Shown one piece after another: positions 7,382-15,509 of a stretch of DNA of 64,000 nucleotides (within the stretch, counting starts at the first letter, position 1; the number at the start of each line of letters is the position of its first letter). The DNA comes from Polluticoccus soli (lineage in GTDB: Bacteria > Bacteroidota > Bacteroidia > Chitinophagales > Chitinophagaceae). The stretch covers positions 682,001 through 746,000 of the forward strand of contig NZ_JARJHT010000002.1 of the NCBI RefSeq assembly GCF_029269745.1, read 5' to 3'. The notes under the pieces are model-generated. The model worked only from the letters and a program-made list of their open reading frames with translations. It did no database searches and had not been told where the DNA came from. The position numbers and the translations under genes were made by a program.

Positions 7382-8638
7382 TTACTCTTTAATATCGTAT
7401 TCTTTGATCTTCCGGTACAGTGTCCTTTCTGAAATACCCAGCTCGTTGGCAGCATCGCGGCGGCGGCCACGGTGCTTTTTCAGGGCTTTCATGATGAATT
7501 CTTTCTCCCTGTCGGCCAACATCAGTGATTCTTCTACATCTTCATGAATATCGACATGATCGTTGGGTTGAAGCAGGATAGGAGCATTGGGATTATAAGG
7601 TGCGGCTGCTACAACGGGAACCGGTTCGCTATTGGTTGCTGTGTAAGCAGGCAGCATGGTATCATTGCCAGGTTGTGCAGGGAAATGTCCCTGGTGGTGC
7701 GCCAGTTCAAAGAACATGGACTTCAGGTCGTTCATGTCCTTCTTCAAGTCGAAGAACAGCTTGTAAAGAATATCACGTTCAGTATTGCTCGCGAAATCCT
7801 TTCCTGTTGCAACAGGACTACCGGCAGGTGCCATCAGGGCCAGGCTGCGGCCACCATCCTTTTGTGGTAGCGATCTTTGCAGTGTTTCGACAGAGATCAC
7901 TTTATCTGTGCTCAATACCGATATCTGTTCCGCTATATTTTTCAGCTCGCGCACATTACCTGGCCATGGATAGGATAGAAGCAATTGTTGCGCAGATGCA
8001 TCGAGTTGTACTGATTGTGTTTTGTAGCGTTCGGCAAAGTCGGTAGAGAATTTGCGGAACAATAGTGGAATATCTTCGGGCCTGTCGCGAAGGGCAGGTA
8101 CGCGAATAGGAACAGTGCTCAAACGGTAGTAAAGATCCTCGCGGAACTTGCCTTGTTGCGTGTATTCCAACAGGTCTTTATTCGTTGCCGCTATGACACG
8201 AACGTCTGTTTTCTGAACCTTCGAAGAACCTACGCGGATGAACTCACCGGTTTCCAGTACGCGCAGCAAACGGGCTTGCGTGCCTACAGGCATTTCGCCT
8301 ATTTCATCCAGGAAAATGGTACCGCCATTAACGGTCTCGAAATAACCTTTACGACTATCAACCGCGCCGGTAAACGATCCTTTTTCGTGACCAAACAGCT
8401 CACTATCGATAGTGCCTTCGGGTATCGCACCGCAGTTAACGGCTATAAAAGGATTGTGCTTGCGCGACGATAATGCGTGTATGATATTGGCAAAGGCCTC
8501 TTTACCCACACCGCTTTCACCGGCTATCAATACCGACAGGTCCGTAGAAGCTACCTGTGCAGCAGTATTGAGTGCATGGTTGAGGGCAGGCGAATTACCT
8601 ATAATGCCAAACCTATTCTTAATGCTCTGAAGATCCAT
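7382..8638 (-). CDS. Sigma-54-type AAA+ transcriptional activator without receiver domain
   Basis: A 418-residue bacterial enhancer-binding protein. The AAA+ core starts almost at the N-terminus: Walker A GESGVGKE (about residue 41), the sigma-contact loop GSFTGA (serine instead of the more common alanine), Walker B GGTIFLDEIGEM and arginine-rich sensor region RLLRVLETGEFIRVGSSK. A linker of about 100 residues leads to a Fis-type helix-turn-helix at the end (RDAANELGISERTLYRKIKEY). There is no N-terminal receiver, GAF or PAS domain, so the input signal is unknown. It is cotranscribed with miaB upstream and lptE downstream. Confidence 0.93.
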   Translation of the reverse strand: MDLQSIKNRFGIIGNSPALNHALNTAAQVASTDLSVLIAGESGVGKEAFANIIHALSSRKHNPFIAVNCGAIPEGTIDSELFGHEKGSFTGAVDSRKGYFETVNGGTIFLDEIGEMPVGTQARLLRVLETGEFIRVGSSKVQKTDVRVIAATNKDLLEYTQQGKFREDLYYRLSTVPIRVPALRDRPEDIPLLFRKFSTDFAERYKTQSVQLDASAQQLLLSYPWPGNVRELKNIAEQISVLSTDKVISVETLQRSLPQKDGGRSLALMAPAGSPVATGKDFASNTERDILYKLFFDLKKDMNDLKSMFFELAHHQGHFPAQPGNDTMLPAYTATNSEPVPVVAAAPYNPNAPILLQPNDHVDIHEDVEESLMLADREKEFIMKALKKHRGRRRDAANELGISERTLYRKIKEYDIKE

Positions 8639-8669
8639 AAAACCTGCCCCTGTCGGGCGACAATTTTAA

Positions 8670-10094
8670 TTAGTTAACAGAAACTATTTCACCCAGCAGG
8701 GTAGCACCCGTTGTCGAGGTGATCTTCACATTCACATAGTCACCTTTATTCAGTTTGTAGTCGCCTTTCGGGAATACAACCACTTTGTTTTGGCTGTTGC
8801 GGCCACTCCAGTTGAGCTCGCTACGTTTGCTCTGACCTTCTATCAACACTTCGAACGACTTGCCGATGTCGGCATTATGGTTCTTTTTCGTATGGCTGTT
8901 CTGCAGCGAAATGATCTCTTCCAATCTTCTTTTCTTCACTTCTTCTGGCACATCGTCTTCATAGCGGCGCTCTGCCAGCGTGCCGGGGCGTTCGCTGTAA
9001 GAGAACATGTATGCCATATCGAAACCGCACTGATCCATCAGGCTCAAAGTATCCTGGTGCTCTTCTTCTGTTTCTGTACAGAAGCCGCTGATCACATCGG
9101 TGCTCAGCGCACAATCAGGCATGATCTCCATAATGCGTTTTACCTTGGCCAGGTACCATTCGCGGGTATAAGTACGGTTCATCAGCTGCAGTACGCGTGT
9201 GTTGCCACTCTGTACAGGCAGGTGTATGTATTTGCAGATGTTATCGTATTTGGCCATGGTGTGCAGCACATCATCCGTAATGTCTTTCGGGTGCGATGTG
9301 CTGAAACGGATCCTGAGTTTAGGAGAGATGAGTGCTACCATTTCCATCAGTTTGGCAAAGGTCACTGCATCTTCCAGGTTCTCTGGAGCATAGTGGTAGC
9401 TGTCCACGTTTTGACCCAGCAATGTCACCTCACGGTAGCCGCGTTCAAACAAGTCACGGCACTCAGCTACGATGCTCACCGCATCACGGCTGCGCTCGCG
9501 ACCACGGGTAAATGGTACCACGCAGAAAGAGCACATATTGTTGCAACCACGCATGATGCTCACGAAAGCCGTCACGCCATTGCTGTCAAGACGAACGGGC
9601 GATATATCCGCATACGTTTCCTCGCGGCTCAGCAGCACATTCACAGTTTTCTGACCGCCTTCTGCTTCAGCTACCAGGCCGGGCAGGCTACGGTAGGCGT
9701 CCGGACCTACTACTATATCTACCAGTTTCTCTTCCTCAAGAAATTTTGCTTTCAGGCGCTCCGCCATACAACCCAGCACGCCAATCAGCATGCCCGGGTT
9801 TTGGTCCTTCACCTTGCGGAATGCTTGAAGTCGGTTACGCACTGTTTGCTCAGCCTTTTCACGGATGGAGCAGGTATTGAGCAACACCAAATTGGCCTCC
9901 TCAAAATTGCGGGTAGCGCCAAAGCCTTGTTCATTTAATATAGAAGCTACTATCTCACTATCGCTGAAATTCATCTGACAGCCATAGCTTTCTATATAGA
10001 ATTTCTTACTGTATTGGTTTGGGTCGCCCTGGAAAGGTGCATATGCCTCTCCCTGGCGGTTTTCTTCTACTACTTTCTGCAGGGTCTCTGCCAT
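8670..10094 (-). CDS. miaB: tRNA-2-methylthio-N6-dimethylallyladenosine synthase
   Basis: Radical-SAM methylthiotransferase that modifies A37 of tRNAs reading UNN codons. The 474-residue protein has the N-terminal UPF0004 domain ([13 protein letters not shown], later [12 protein letters not shown] and LGCMAERL, supplying three cysteines for the auxiliary cluster), the radical SAM motif [18 protein letters not shown], and a C-terminal TRAM domain. The frame extends to 10217, but a perfect -7 box (TACCTTTG) at 10115-10122 falls inside that extension, and the ATG at 10094 gives the normal N-terminus, so I use 10094. It is the first gene of the operon running to secG. Confidence 0.97.
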   Translation of the reverse strand: MAETLQKVVEENRQGEAYAPFQGDPNQYSKKFYIESYGCQMNFSDSEIVASILNEQGFGATRNFEEANLVLLNTCSIREKAEQTVRNRLQAFRKVKDQNPGMLIGVLGCMAERLKAKFLEEEKLVDIVVGPDAYRSLPGLVAEAEGGQKTVNVLLSREETYADISPVRLDSNGVTAFVSIMRGCNNMCSFCVVPFTRGRERSRDAVSIVAECRDLFERGYREVTLLGQNVDSYHYAPENLEDAVTFAKLMEMVALISPKLRIRFSTSHPKDITDDVLHTMAKYDNICKYIHLPVQSGNTRVLQLMNRTYTREWYLAKVKRIMEIMPDCALSTDVISGFCTETEEEHQDTLSLMDQCGFDMAYMFSYSERPGTLAERRYEDDVPEEVKKRRLEEIISLQNSHTKKNHNADIGKSFEVLIEGQSKRSELNWSGRNSQNKVVVFPKGDYKLNKGDYVNVKITSTTGATLLGEIVSVN

Positions 10095-10114
10095 AATTTC
10101 CGATTCTGTGTCTG

Positions 10115-10122
10115 CAAAGGTA
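10115..10122 (-). promoter_or_regulatory. -7 promoter box of the miaB-secG operon
   Basis: TACCTTTG on the minus strand, about 21 bases upstream of the chosen miaB ATG. It decides between two possible starts, because the longer frame would begin upstream of this promoter. Confidence 0.6.
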
Positions 10123-10297
10123 GGGGAATAGGAGCTGAATTTGAAGCTAAAATGCAGATAAACAATGGAAAAACGTGATGTATGGATAGACCGGTAAAAA
10201 CTCAAACATGACACCATGGCTTTCAGTAGCTTAAGTCCACGGTTTTAGATAATCTGGTCCGCGCAACGGATATTTGCGGTCAAAATCAGGGCAGGAT

Positions 10298-10954
10298 ATG
10301 ATCAATACGGTATTATATGATATGGACGGGTTGTTGCTGGACACCGAGCCGCTTTGGGGTGAAAGCATGCTGCGTATAGCCGCAAAACATAAGATACCCA
10401 TCGGTCCGGACAGGTTCAAGGAAACTACCGGTCTGCGCATATATGAGGTTACAGAATATTGGTCCGTAAAATACCCATGGAATGGAAGCACCTCAGTAGA
10501 AGTGGCTGAGGAGATACTGGATGATATCATCGACGCTTCGAAAAGAGCGGGCAGAGTACTTCCAGGTGTTATTCAGTCGCTCGAGCTTTTGAAGAATAAT
10601 GGTTTTAAGATAGGACTCGCATCGTCATCGCCTGCTCGTATGATACATGCCCTGGTAGATCATTTCGGGATCACTGATTATTTCGACTGCATTTCATCGG
10701 CAGACGTGGTCGAACTCGGTAAGCCACACCCAGGGGTATTCATGCACTGCGCGAAAGCCATGGGTTCAAGTCCGCTGCAGTGCGTGGTGCTGGAAGACTC
10801 GGTGAACGGTATGATAGCCGGAAAAGCAGCGCGAATGAAAGTGATCGTTGTCCCGGATGTTATTCATTTCGACGATCCACGCTTTGCGTTGGCTGACGCG
10901 AAACTGAGCTCGCTTGAGGATTTTGACCTGGATGTGCTGAAAAGGTTATACTAG
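10298..10954 (+). CDS. HAD-superfamily sugar-phosphate phosphatase, HxpB/YniC-like
   Basis: A 218-residue haloacid-dehalogenase-type hydrolase. Motif I is DMDGLLLDTE with the nucleophile and acid aspartates, motif II is ASSSP, motif III the lysine in GKPHPGVF, and motif IV LEDSVNG. The helical cap lies between motifs I and II, as in hexitol phosphatases and beta-phosphoglucomutases. The overall pattern is closest to hexitol-phosphate phosphatase HxpB, but substrates of this group are broad. The ATG at 10298 is preferred over an earlier in-frame codon because it follows GGCAGGAT and matches family starts. Its last 9 bases overlap the convergent anti-sigma-like gene. Confidence 0.9.
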   Translation: MINTVLYDMDGLLLDTEPLWGESMLRIAAKHKIPIGPDRFKETTGLRIYEVTEYWSVKYPWNGSTSVEVAEEILDDIIDASKRAGRVLPGVIQSLELLKNNGFKIGLASSSPARMIHALVDHFGITDYFDCISSADVVELGKPHPGVFMHCAKAMGSSPLQCVVLEDSVNGMIAGKAARMKVIVVPDVIHFDDPRFALADAKLSSLEDFDLDVLKRLY

Positions 10955-11458
10955 ATGTTTCTGTTCCTGCCTTCTACGGAGAACCCTGTCCAGGACTGCT
11001 AATGCAAGGAGGATATTGATGAACATCACTGCGGTTAGGACATCGCTATTGAAGTACTTATTAAAGCCACAAGCGTTCGAAACGTGAGCGTTTGGAGCAT
11101 TGATAGCTACCACTGAAAATATAATGGCAGCACCGATCAACACCAGGAAGAAAGCAGCGATCCCTTTTATTACCCAGTTATTAAGATAACGTACCGTTGT
11201 GCTCGCTACATGTGCGGTCGCTATGCTATCCATAACATTCGCTGTAAAACGCATTGAGGGGTGGTGTTCTTCCAACTCCTGTAACTCGCTTTGTAACGCC
11301 TTCAGCTCAGCAAATTTCTTCCGCCATACCTCGTTCGACGATATTAGCTGCTCCACACGTTGCTTTTCCGCTTCACTACAGGCGTTATCCAGGTATTCCC
11401 AGATCTGTAACTCAATATCTTCCATCTGCTGTTGCATAGCTACTACTAATTTAATCAT
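10946..11458 (-). CDS. Putative membrane anti-sigma factor
   Basis: A 170-residue protein whose start codon overlaps the stop of the ECF sigma gene (ATGA), so the two are coupled. The N-terminal 90 residues are helical and charged (EDIELQIWEYLDN, EKQRVEQLI), resembling the sigma-binding part of Bacteroidota anti-sigma factors, and are followed by two membrane helices (about residues 96-120 and 140-160). The zinc-binding HxxxCxxC motif of ZAS-type anti-sigmas is not seen. The role as anti-sigma is inferred from position and topology rather than from a clear domain match. Confidence 0.7.
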   Translation of the reverse strand: MIKLVVAMQQQMEDIELQIWEYLDNACSEAEKQRVEQLISSNEVWRKKFAELKALQSELQELEEHHPSMRFTANVMDSIATAHVASTTVRYLNNWVIKGIAAFFLVLIGAAIIFSVVAINAPNAHVSNACGFNKYFNSDVLTAVMFINILLALAVLDRVLRRRQEQKHLV

Positions 11459-12030
11459 TTCAACGCTACCGCATCGGCAGGGTAGTATTGTTCTAATATG
11501 TTTTTAAGTCTCTGCCGGGCACGAAACAAACGCACTTTTACGTTGTTTGGTGTCTGTCCCGTTATTGTCGCTATTTCTTCCAGCGATTGCTCTGCCTGGT
11601 AAAACAAGGTGAGTATTTCCGCATCCTGTTTATCCAGCCGGCTCATAGCTTTATCCAATAGGTTTCGGGTTGAATTGGTATTGATCTTGTCAGATGCCTT
11701 TTCTGCTGCCAGCAAGGTATTCTCAATCGCCGGATGAGCATCTACTGACACCATCATTGTTTTTCTTTTTCTCAAATGGGACAGGCAAGTGTGGTGCGCG
11801 ATGGCATAAAGCCAGGTGCTGAATTTGCTCTTGCCATTAAAGCCCGCGAGCGACCGGTAGGCTTTCATAAATACATCCTGCGCAATCTCTTCTGCTTCTT
11901 CACGGTTCTCTACATAACGCATGGAAATCGTGAATACAAAATGCTGGTAACGGTCAACCAGTACCGAAAAGGGCTTTTGATCCCCATTCAGTACCAGGCT
12001 AATGATATCAGTATCCTGTAAGTGCTGCAT
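11455..12030 (-). CDS. ECF-type RNA polymerase sigma factor
   Basis: A 191-residue group 4 sigma factor. Region 2 is seen as LVDRYQHFVFTISMRYV, EEAEEIAQDVFMKAYRSL and FSTWLYAIAHH; region 4 as LSRLDKQDAEILTLFYQ and the helix-turn-helix SLEEIATITGQTPNNVKVRLFRARQRLK. The frame extends 18 bases further to a TTG, but the ATG at 12030 is more likely. Upstream lies an excellent ECF promoter (TGTAACC, 16 bases, CGTCTA), so it probably activates its own gene. The predicted start of transcription leaves only a few untranslated bases. Downstream it overlaps its presumed anti-sigma gene. Confidence 0.93.
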   Translation of the reverse strand: MQHLQDTDIISLVLNGDQKPFSVLVDRYQHFVFTISMRYVENREEAEEIAQDVFMKAYRSLAGFNGKSKFSTWLYAIAHHTCLSHLRKRKTMMVSVDAHPAIENTLLAAEKASDKINTNSTRNLLDKAMSRLDKQDAEILTLFYQAEQSLEEIATITGQTPNNVKVRLFRARQRLKNILEQYYPADAVALK

Positions 12031-12039
12031 TATAGGTAG

Positions 12040-12068
12040 TAGACGCAAGAAAGTTAATGCAGGTTACA
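12040..12068 (-). promoter_or_regulatory. ECF-type promoter driving the sigma factor gene
   Basis: On the minus strand: -35 TGTAACC (12068-12062), a 16-base spacer, then -10 CGTCTA (12045-12040). The AAC core at -35 and CGTC at -10 with this spacing are classic for ECF promoters. It is one arm of an inverted repeat; the other arm forms a matching promoter in the opposite direction. Confidence 0.65.
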
Positions 12069-12099
12069 GGAAAATTTTATTTTCTTTGGTTGTAACCTG
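12060..12099. repeat. Inverted repeat holding two divergent ECF -35 boxes
   Basis: CAGGTTACA (12060-12068) and TGTAACCTG (12091-12099) are perfect 9-base arms separated by 22 bases. Each arm contains a TGTAACC -35 box for the gene on its side. Confidence 0.75.
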
Positions 12100-12119
12100 T
12101 TTACTTTCCAGGTAGTCAT
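12091..12119 (+). promoter_or_regulatory. ECF-type promoter driving the DUF6249-like gene
   Basis: TGTAACC (12091-12097), a 16-base spacer, then AGTCAT (12114-12119), which keeps the GTC core at the same position as CGTCTA in the opposite promoter. It points to the membrane gene at 12163, leaving about 37 untranslated bases. Confidence 0.5.
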
Positions 12120-12162
12120 AGTTTGTGTAAACAGTTTATTGAACAATTTTTAAACATACAAT

Positions 12163-12579
12163 ATGACACCTGCAACAGAAGTTTTGGTTCCTATCTTTAT
12201 TTGTTTGGGCCTTTTTGCCCTGATATTCGGAGTGGTTTACCTAAAAAGCCGGGAAAATATGGCCCTGATAGAACGTGGGATGAATCCGAAAGAAGGTATT
12301 GCGCAGCCTAAACCATTTATCAACCTAAAATACGGCATGTTGCTTTTGGGTGCAGGACTTGGTTTGTTCGTGGCTTACTTAGTGGATGTCGTTTGGCTTG
12401 GGCATAAAGTGATCATGGAGCGTGGAAGTGAGTCTAATGTGCATTGGAGCAGTATTAACGACACCCGCGAACCTCTTATCTATTTCGCACTGGTGGCTAT
12501 TGGAGGCGGATTAGGCCTGATCTTGTCGTACCGGATCGAAAAAAGGCAATGGCTGGATAAACAAGCACTCAGCAGATAA
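12163..12579 (+). CDS. Small membrane protein, DUF6249-like
   Basis: A 138-residue protein with three predicted membrane helices: residues about 7-27 (LVPIFICLGLFALIFGVVYL), about 58-78 (KYGMLLLGAGLGLFVAYLVD) and about 107-127 (FALVAIGGGLGLILSYRI). A conserved cytoplasmic segment after the first helix reads RENMALIERGMNP, the pattern of a family of unknown function often found beside ECF sigma factors in Bacteroidota (I believe DUF6249). It is divergent from the ECF sigma/anti-sigma pair and seems to share a mirrored ECF promoter with it, so it is probably a target of that sigma factor. Biochemical role unknown. Confidence 0.8.
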   Translation: MTPATEVLVPIFICLGLFALIFGVVYLKSRENMALIERGMNPKEGIAQPKPFINLKYGMLLLGAGLGLFVAYLVDVVWLGHKVIMERGSESNVHWSSINDTREPLIYFALVAIGGGLGLILSYRIEKRQWLDKQALSR

Positions 12580-12583
12580 AAGT

Positions 12584-12613
12584 AAAAGCCCCGCTGTTTC
12601 CGGCGGGGCTTTT
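12584..12613. terminator. Bidirectional intrinsic terminator
   Basis: An 11-bp stem (AAAAGCCCCGC / GCGGGGCTTTT) with an 8-base loop and T or A tracts on both sides lies between convergent genes and can end both transcripts. Confidence 0.85.
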
Positions 12614-12614
12614 G

Positions 12615-13181
12615 TTATTTGTTCAGCAGGTCGTCTGTAAAATGACGCGTGCCTTTCTCTTGCGAGAACTTATCTGCATTATAATCTTTCGACTTGTGAC
12701 GTGGTATAGACAGACTTTTCCAGCCTTCATTACGACACATCTTGCCGATATACACTATCTGTCCAACGTGGTAGCAATAGTGCGCTATTTGTCGATTGGT
12801 AGCTTCTAATATTGTATGACCTTCGTTACGGATATATACGATGCGGTTGATGTCTTCGTCGGTTATGCTATCCAATGCATCGAACAGGCATTTCCAGCCG
12901 ATATCCCACGCCTGCATCACTGACTCGCGTGTATTCCAGTTGTTCTCAAATTCGCCATCGCGGTTGCGCCATTCCTTTTCTCCGTCACTGGTCAGAAAAT
13001 CAGTCCAGCGGCTGAGCATGTTGCCGTGAAGGTGTTTTACTATAGTGGCCACACTGTTGCTTTCTTCGTTGGGCTGCCAGAATAGTTCTTCGTCTTTCAT
13101 CTGCGCCATTGCCCCTTCGCCCAGTTGCTTGTAGTACAAGAATTGGCGTTTGGCGCTTTTCAGGTATTCGATAGTTGCCAT
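12615..13181 (-). CDS. DUF1572/DinB-like metal-binding protein
   Basis: A 188-residue protein resembling the DUF1572 branch of the DinB/YfiT four-helix-bundle family. Likely metal-ligand histidines are in IVKHLHGNM near residue 50 and in IAHYCYHVGQIVYIG near residue 135, the expected spacing. The WQPNEESNSVATI segment is typical. DinB-like proteins include thiol-S-transferases and proteins of unknown role; no thiol is implied here. It is the last gene of a tight operon, starting 1 base after the phzF-like stop, and is followed by a strong bidirectional terminator. Confidence 0.85.
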   Translation of the reverse strand: MATIEYLKSAKRQFLYYKQLGEGAMAQMKDEELFWQPNEESNSVATIVKHLHGNMLSRWTDFLTSDGEKEWRNRDGEFENNWNTRESVMQAWDIGWKCLFDALDSITDEDINRIVYIRNEGHTILEATNRQIAHYCYHVGQIVYIGKMCRNEGWKSLSIPRHKSKDYNADKFSQEKGTRHFTDDLLNK

Positions 13182-13182
13182 A

Positions 13183-13968
13183 CTAGTTTGTATTGATCAA
13201 AATGTCGGCTATAGAATAGGTTACTGCGTTTCCGGAAATCTTGACGCGATCACCAACAAGCTCACAGAATAATTTTCCTCCTCTTGCAGAAAGCTGGAGG
13301 CAGGAAAATTTCTCTTTTCCCAGCTTGCTTGCCCAATAAGGCGCGAGGCTGGTGTGCGCTGAACCGGTTACCGGGTCTTCGTCAATGCCGGACTGTGGTG
13401 CAAAAAACCTTGATACGAAATCAATGGTATCCCCGGGTGCGGTAACAATTACTCCTCGTCCATCAAGCTTTGCCAACACCCTAAAATCGGGATCGAGCTG
13501 CTCTATTTCGCTTTGGCTGCTGTAAACTGCCATATAATCTGTCTTTCCTCTGTATACTTCTGTCGGGACTTGCGACAGGGCATCCGTCAGCGCTAGTGGT
13601 ACATTCGATACCTTCTCAATTTTGTCCACTGGAAAATCCAGTGTCAGGTTCGCGCTTTTTAAAACAATTAGCTGTCCGCTGCGCGAATCAAATACGATCT
13701 TATTTCCCTGGTACCTTTCGTGATTGAACAATACATGGGCTGATGCCAAGGTGGCATGGCCGCACAGATCCACTTCCACAGCTGGCGTAAACCATCTGAT
13801 GTGGAAACCATCAGTTACCGGTGTTAAAAAAGCGGTCTCAGCGAGATTGTTCTCCGCCGCGATGCGCTGCATCATTTTATCGGGCAGCCATTTGTCTAAA
13901 ATACAGACAGCTGCAGGGTTGCCAGAAAAAAGTTCGTCGGTAAATGCATCAACTATGTACTGTTTCAT
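13183..13968 (-). CDS. PhzF family isomerase/epimerase
   Basis: A 261-residue member of the PhzF (diaminopimelate-epimerase fold) family. The two halves are seen in VDAFTDELFSGNPAAVCIL with the catalytic glutamate at ENNLAETAFLT (residue 44), LCGHATLASAHVLF, and in the C-terminal half FFAPQSGIDEDPVTGSAHTSLAPYW. Length is normal. Members outside phenazine clusters have largely unknown small-molecule isomerase activities, and no phenazine genes are here. It lies between a GNAT gene (12-base gap) and the DUF1572 gene (1-base gap) in the operon that starts with an EamA exporter and ilvE. Confidence 0.93.
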   Translation of the reverse strand: MKQYIVDAFTDELFSGNPAAVCILDKWLPDKMMQRIAAENNLAETAFLTPVTDGFHIRWFTPAVEVDLCGHATLASAHVLFNHERYQGNKIVFDSRSGQLIVLKSANLTLDFPVDKIEKVSNVPLALTDALSQVPTEVYRGKTDYMAVYSSQSEIEQLDPDFRVLAKLDGRGVIVTAPGDTIDFVSRFFAPQSGIDEDPVTGSAHTSLAPYWASKLGKEKFSCLQLSARGGKLFCELVGDRVKISGNAVTYSIADILINTN

Positions 13969-13980
13969 TTATACAGTTTT

Positions 13981-14445
13981 TTATTTACACGCATTTTGAG
14001 TATCACCGTAAATGATCGGCCGGCTGATCTCCATATAGCGTTCTGAGATGACCATGGGTGTGAAGCCGAATTTAGCGTAGAGCCCATGTGCATCCAGTGT
14101 CGCTAGCATTACTTTCCTTAACCCCTGGACCCATGCCTGTTCCATAAGTACTTCCATCATCTTCCTGCTCAGGCCCTGCCCACGGTGTTCTTCTTCCACA
14201 TAGACATCAGCCAGGTAAGCGAAAGTCGTATAATCGGTTATTAACCTTCCGTAGCCGATCTGTCTGTTGTCAATCAGGATTCCGATACAGTAAGAATTAT
14301 CAAAGGCTCTTTTTACCAGCTCATACGGAATGTTCTTCGACCAATATGATTCTTCCGACAGCCATTTGTGTATGGCTTCCGGCTGAAGCTGCGTTTTGTC
14401 CGTGGTAATTATATAACCTTGGTATTCTACTGTTATGGTTCCCAT
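13981..14445 (-). CDS. GNAT family N-acetyltransferase
   Basis: A 154-residue acyltransferase of the GNAT fold. The acetyl-CoA pyrophosphate-binding motif is EEHRGQGLSRKMMEVLME (about residues 85-102), preceded by the beta-strand FAYLADVYV and followed by KVMLATLDAHGLYAKFGF, the usual motif B with the conserved tyrosine. The substrate is unknown. It is placed 2 bases after ilvE and 12 bases before the PhzF-like gene; the operon context (aminotransferase, exporter, isomerase) suggests an amino-acid or amine substrate, which is inference. Confidence 0.9.
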   Translation of the reverse strand: MGTITVEYQGYIITTDKTQLQPEAIHKWLSEESYWSKNIPYELVKRAFDNSYCIGILIDNRQIGYGRLITDYTTFAYLADVYVEEEHRGQGLSRKMMEVLMEQAWVQGLRKVMLATLDAHGLYAKFGFTPMVISERYMEISRPIIYGDTQNACK

Positions 14446-14447
14446 GC

Positions 14448-15497
14448 TTACAAAATATAGTTCCAGTTATGTTTGTCCGGACCGATACCCCTGCGAATGC
14501 TGTACAGCGCATTCTGCAGCTTGTTCATGATCGCATCGTCGCCAAGGTAGCAAGGGTAGTGGTTGCCGTTGATACCGATGGTTTCGATAGGTGCTACTAC
14601 TGCCGCAGTACCTACGCCAAAGGCTTCCACTCTTTTACCTGCTATCAGCGCGTCTTCTATTTCCTTCCACTTAATGCGTCTCACATCAACAGGGATATTA
14701 TTATCCTTAGCTAAAGTTAATAAAGAATCGCGTGTCACACCATCAAGTATTGTACCTGATAATGGAGGCGTAACAATGGTTCCGTCTATAGCAAACATCA
14801 CATTCATTGTGCCTGACTCTTCTATATATTCATTGGTTTTGCTGTCTGTCCATATCACCTGGTCGTATCCGGCTTCGCGGGCCAGTTGCGTAGGATAGAA
14901 CGAACCGCCATAGTTACCACCGCACTTAGCAAATCCAGTTCCACCGTCTGCTGCACGCACGTGGTCGGTTTCAACCTTCACCTTAAGTGGTTTCGCGTAG
15001 TATTGATATGCCGGTGTACAGACGATCATAAATATGTACTTATCGGCAACCTTTACACCAAGTCTTTCCTCGGAGGCTATCATAAATGGACGCAGGTACA
15101 GCGAACCATCAGCTTCTTTGGGCAGCCAAGCAGCATCGAGTTGCACAAGCTGGTGCAACGCTTCGATGAATAGTCCTTTCGGAACTTCAGGCATACACAT
15201 CCTGGCCAGCGATTTCATAAAACGGTTGTAATGTTTCTCGGGACGGAAGATGTTGATCTTTCCATTCTGCATCTGGAAAGCTTTCATTCCTTCAAAGACT
15301 GTTTGCCCATAGTGAAGACAAAGTGCAAACGGACTCATTGTCAGATCTGCAAAAGGAACGATGCGGCTATTGTGCCACTGACCATCATAGTATTCGGCAA
15401 TGAACATGTGCTCCGTTGGCTGCTGGCCAAACGGGATCGATCTTGTTTCTTTCACCTGCCTTTCTTTCTGAGGCAGAATCGAAATTGCGTATTCCAT
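14448..15497 (-). CDS. ilvE: Branched-chain amino acid aminotransferase
   Basis: A 349-residue fold-type IV PLP enzyme interconverting leucine, isoleucine and valine with their 2-oxo acids. The catalytic lysine is K191 in GFAKCGGNYGGS; other signatures are LHYGQTVFEGMKAF, FRPEKHYNRF, LYLRPF, ESGTMNVMF and LSGTILDGVTRDSLL. Length and motifs match the long (eukaryote-like) BCAT group found in Bacteroidota. It is not next to ilv biosynthesis genes; instead it sits 12 bases after an EamA exporter and 2 bases before a GNAT gene, so a role in amino-acid overflow or degradation, controlled by the neighbouring MocR regulator, is possible. Confidence 0.95.
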   Translation of the reverse strand: MEYAISILPQKERQVKETRSIPFGQQPTEHMFIAEYYDGQWHNSRIVPFADLTMSPFALCLHYGQTVFEGMKAFQMQNGKINIFRPEKHYNRFMKSLARMCMPEVPKGLFIEALHQLVQLDAAWLPKEADGSLYLRPFMIASEERLGVKVADKYIFMIVCTPAYQYYAKPLKVKVETDHVRAADGGTGFAKCGGNYGGSFYPTQLAREAGYDQVIWTDSKTNEYIEESGTMNVMFAIDGTIVTPPLSGTILDGVTRDSLLTLAKDNNIPVDVRRIKWKEIEDALIAGKRVEAFGVGTAAVVAPIETIGINGNHYPCYLGDDAIMNKLQNALYSIRRGIGPDKHNWNYIL

Positions 15498-15509
15498 AAC
15501 TCTTCGTTT

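Noticed and set aside
8790-9938. 382-codon open frame opposite miaB
   Set aside because: It lies fully inside a certain miaB gene, with no recognisable domains; the length comes from codon bias on the other strand.
13183-13968. Phenazine biosynthesis cluster
   Set aside because: Only a PhzF-family protein is present; no other phz gene, and the family is widespread outside phenazine producers.
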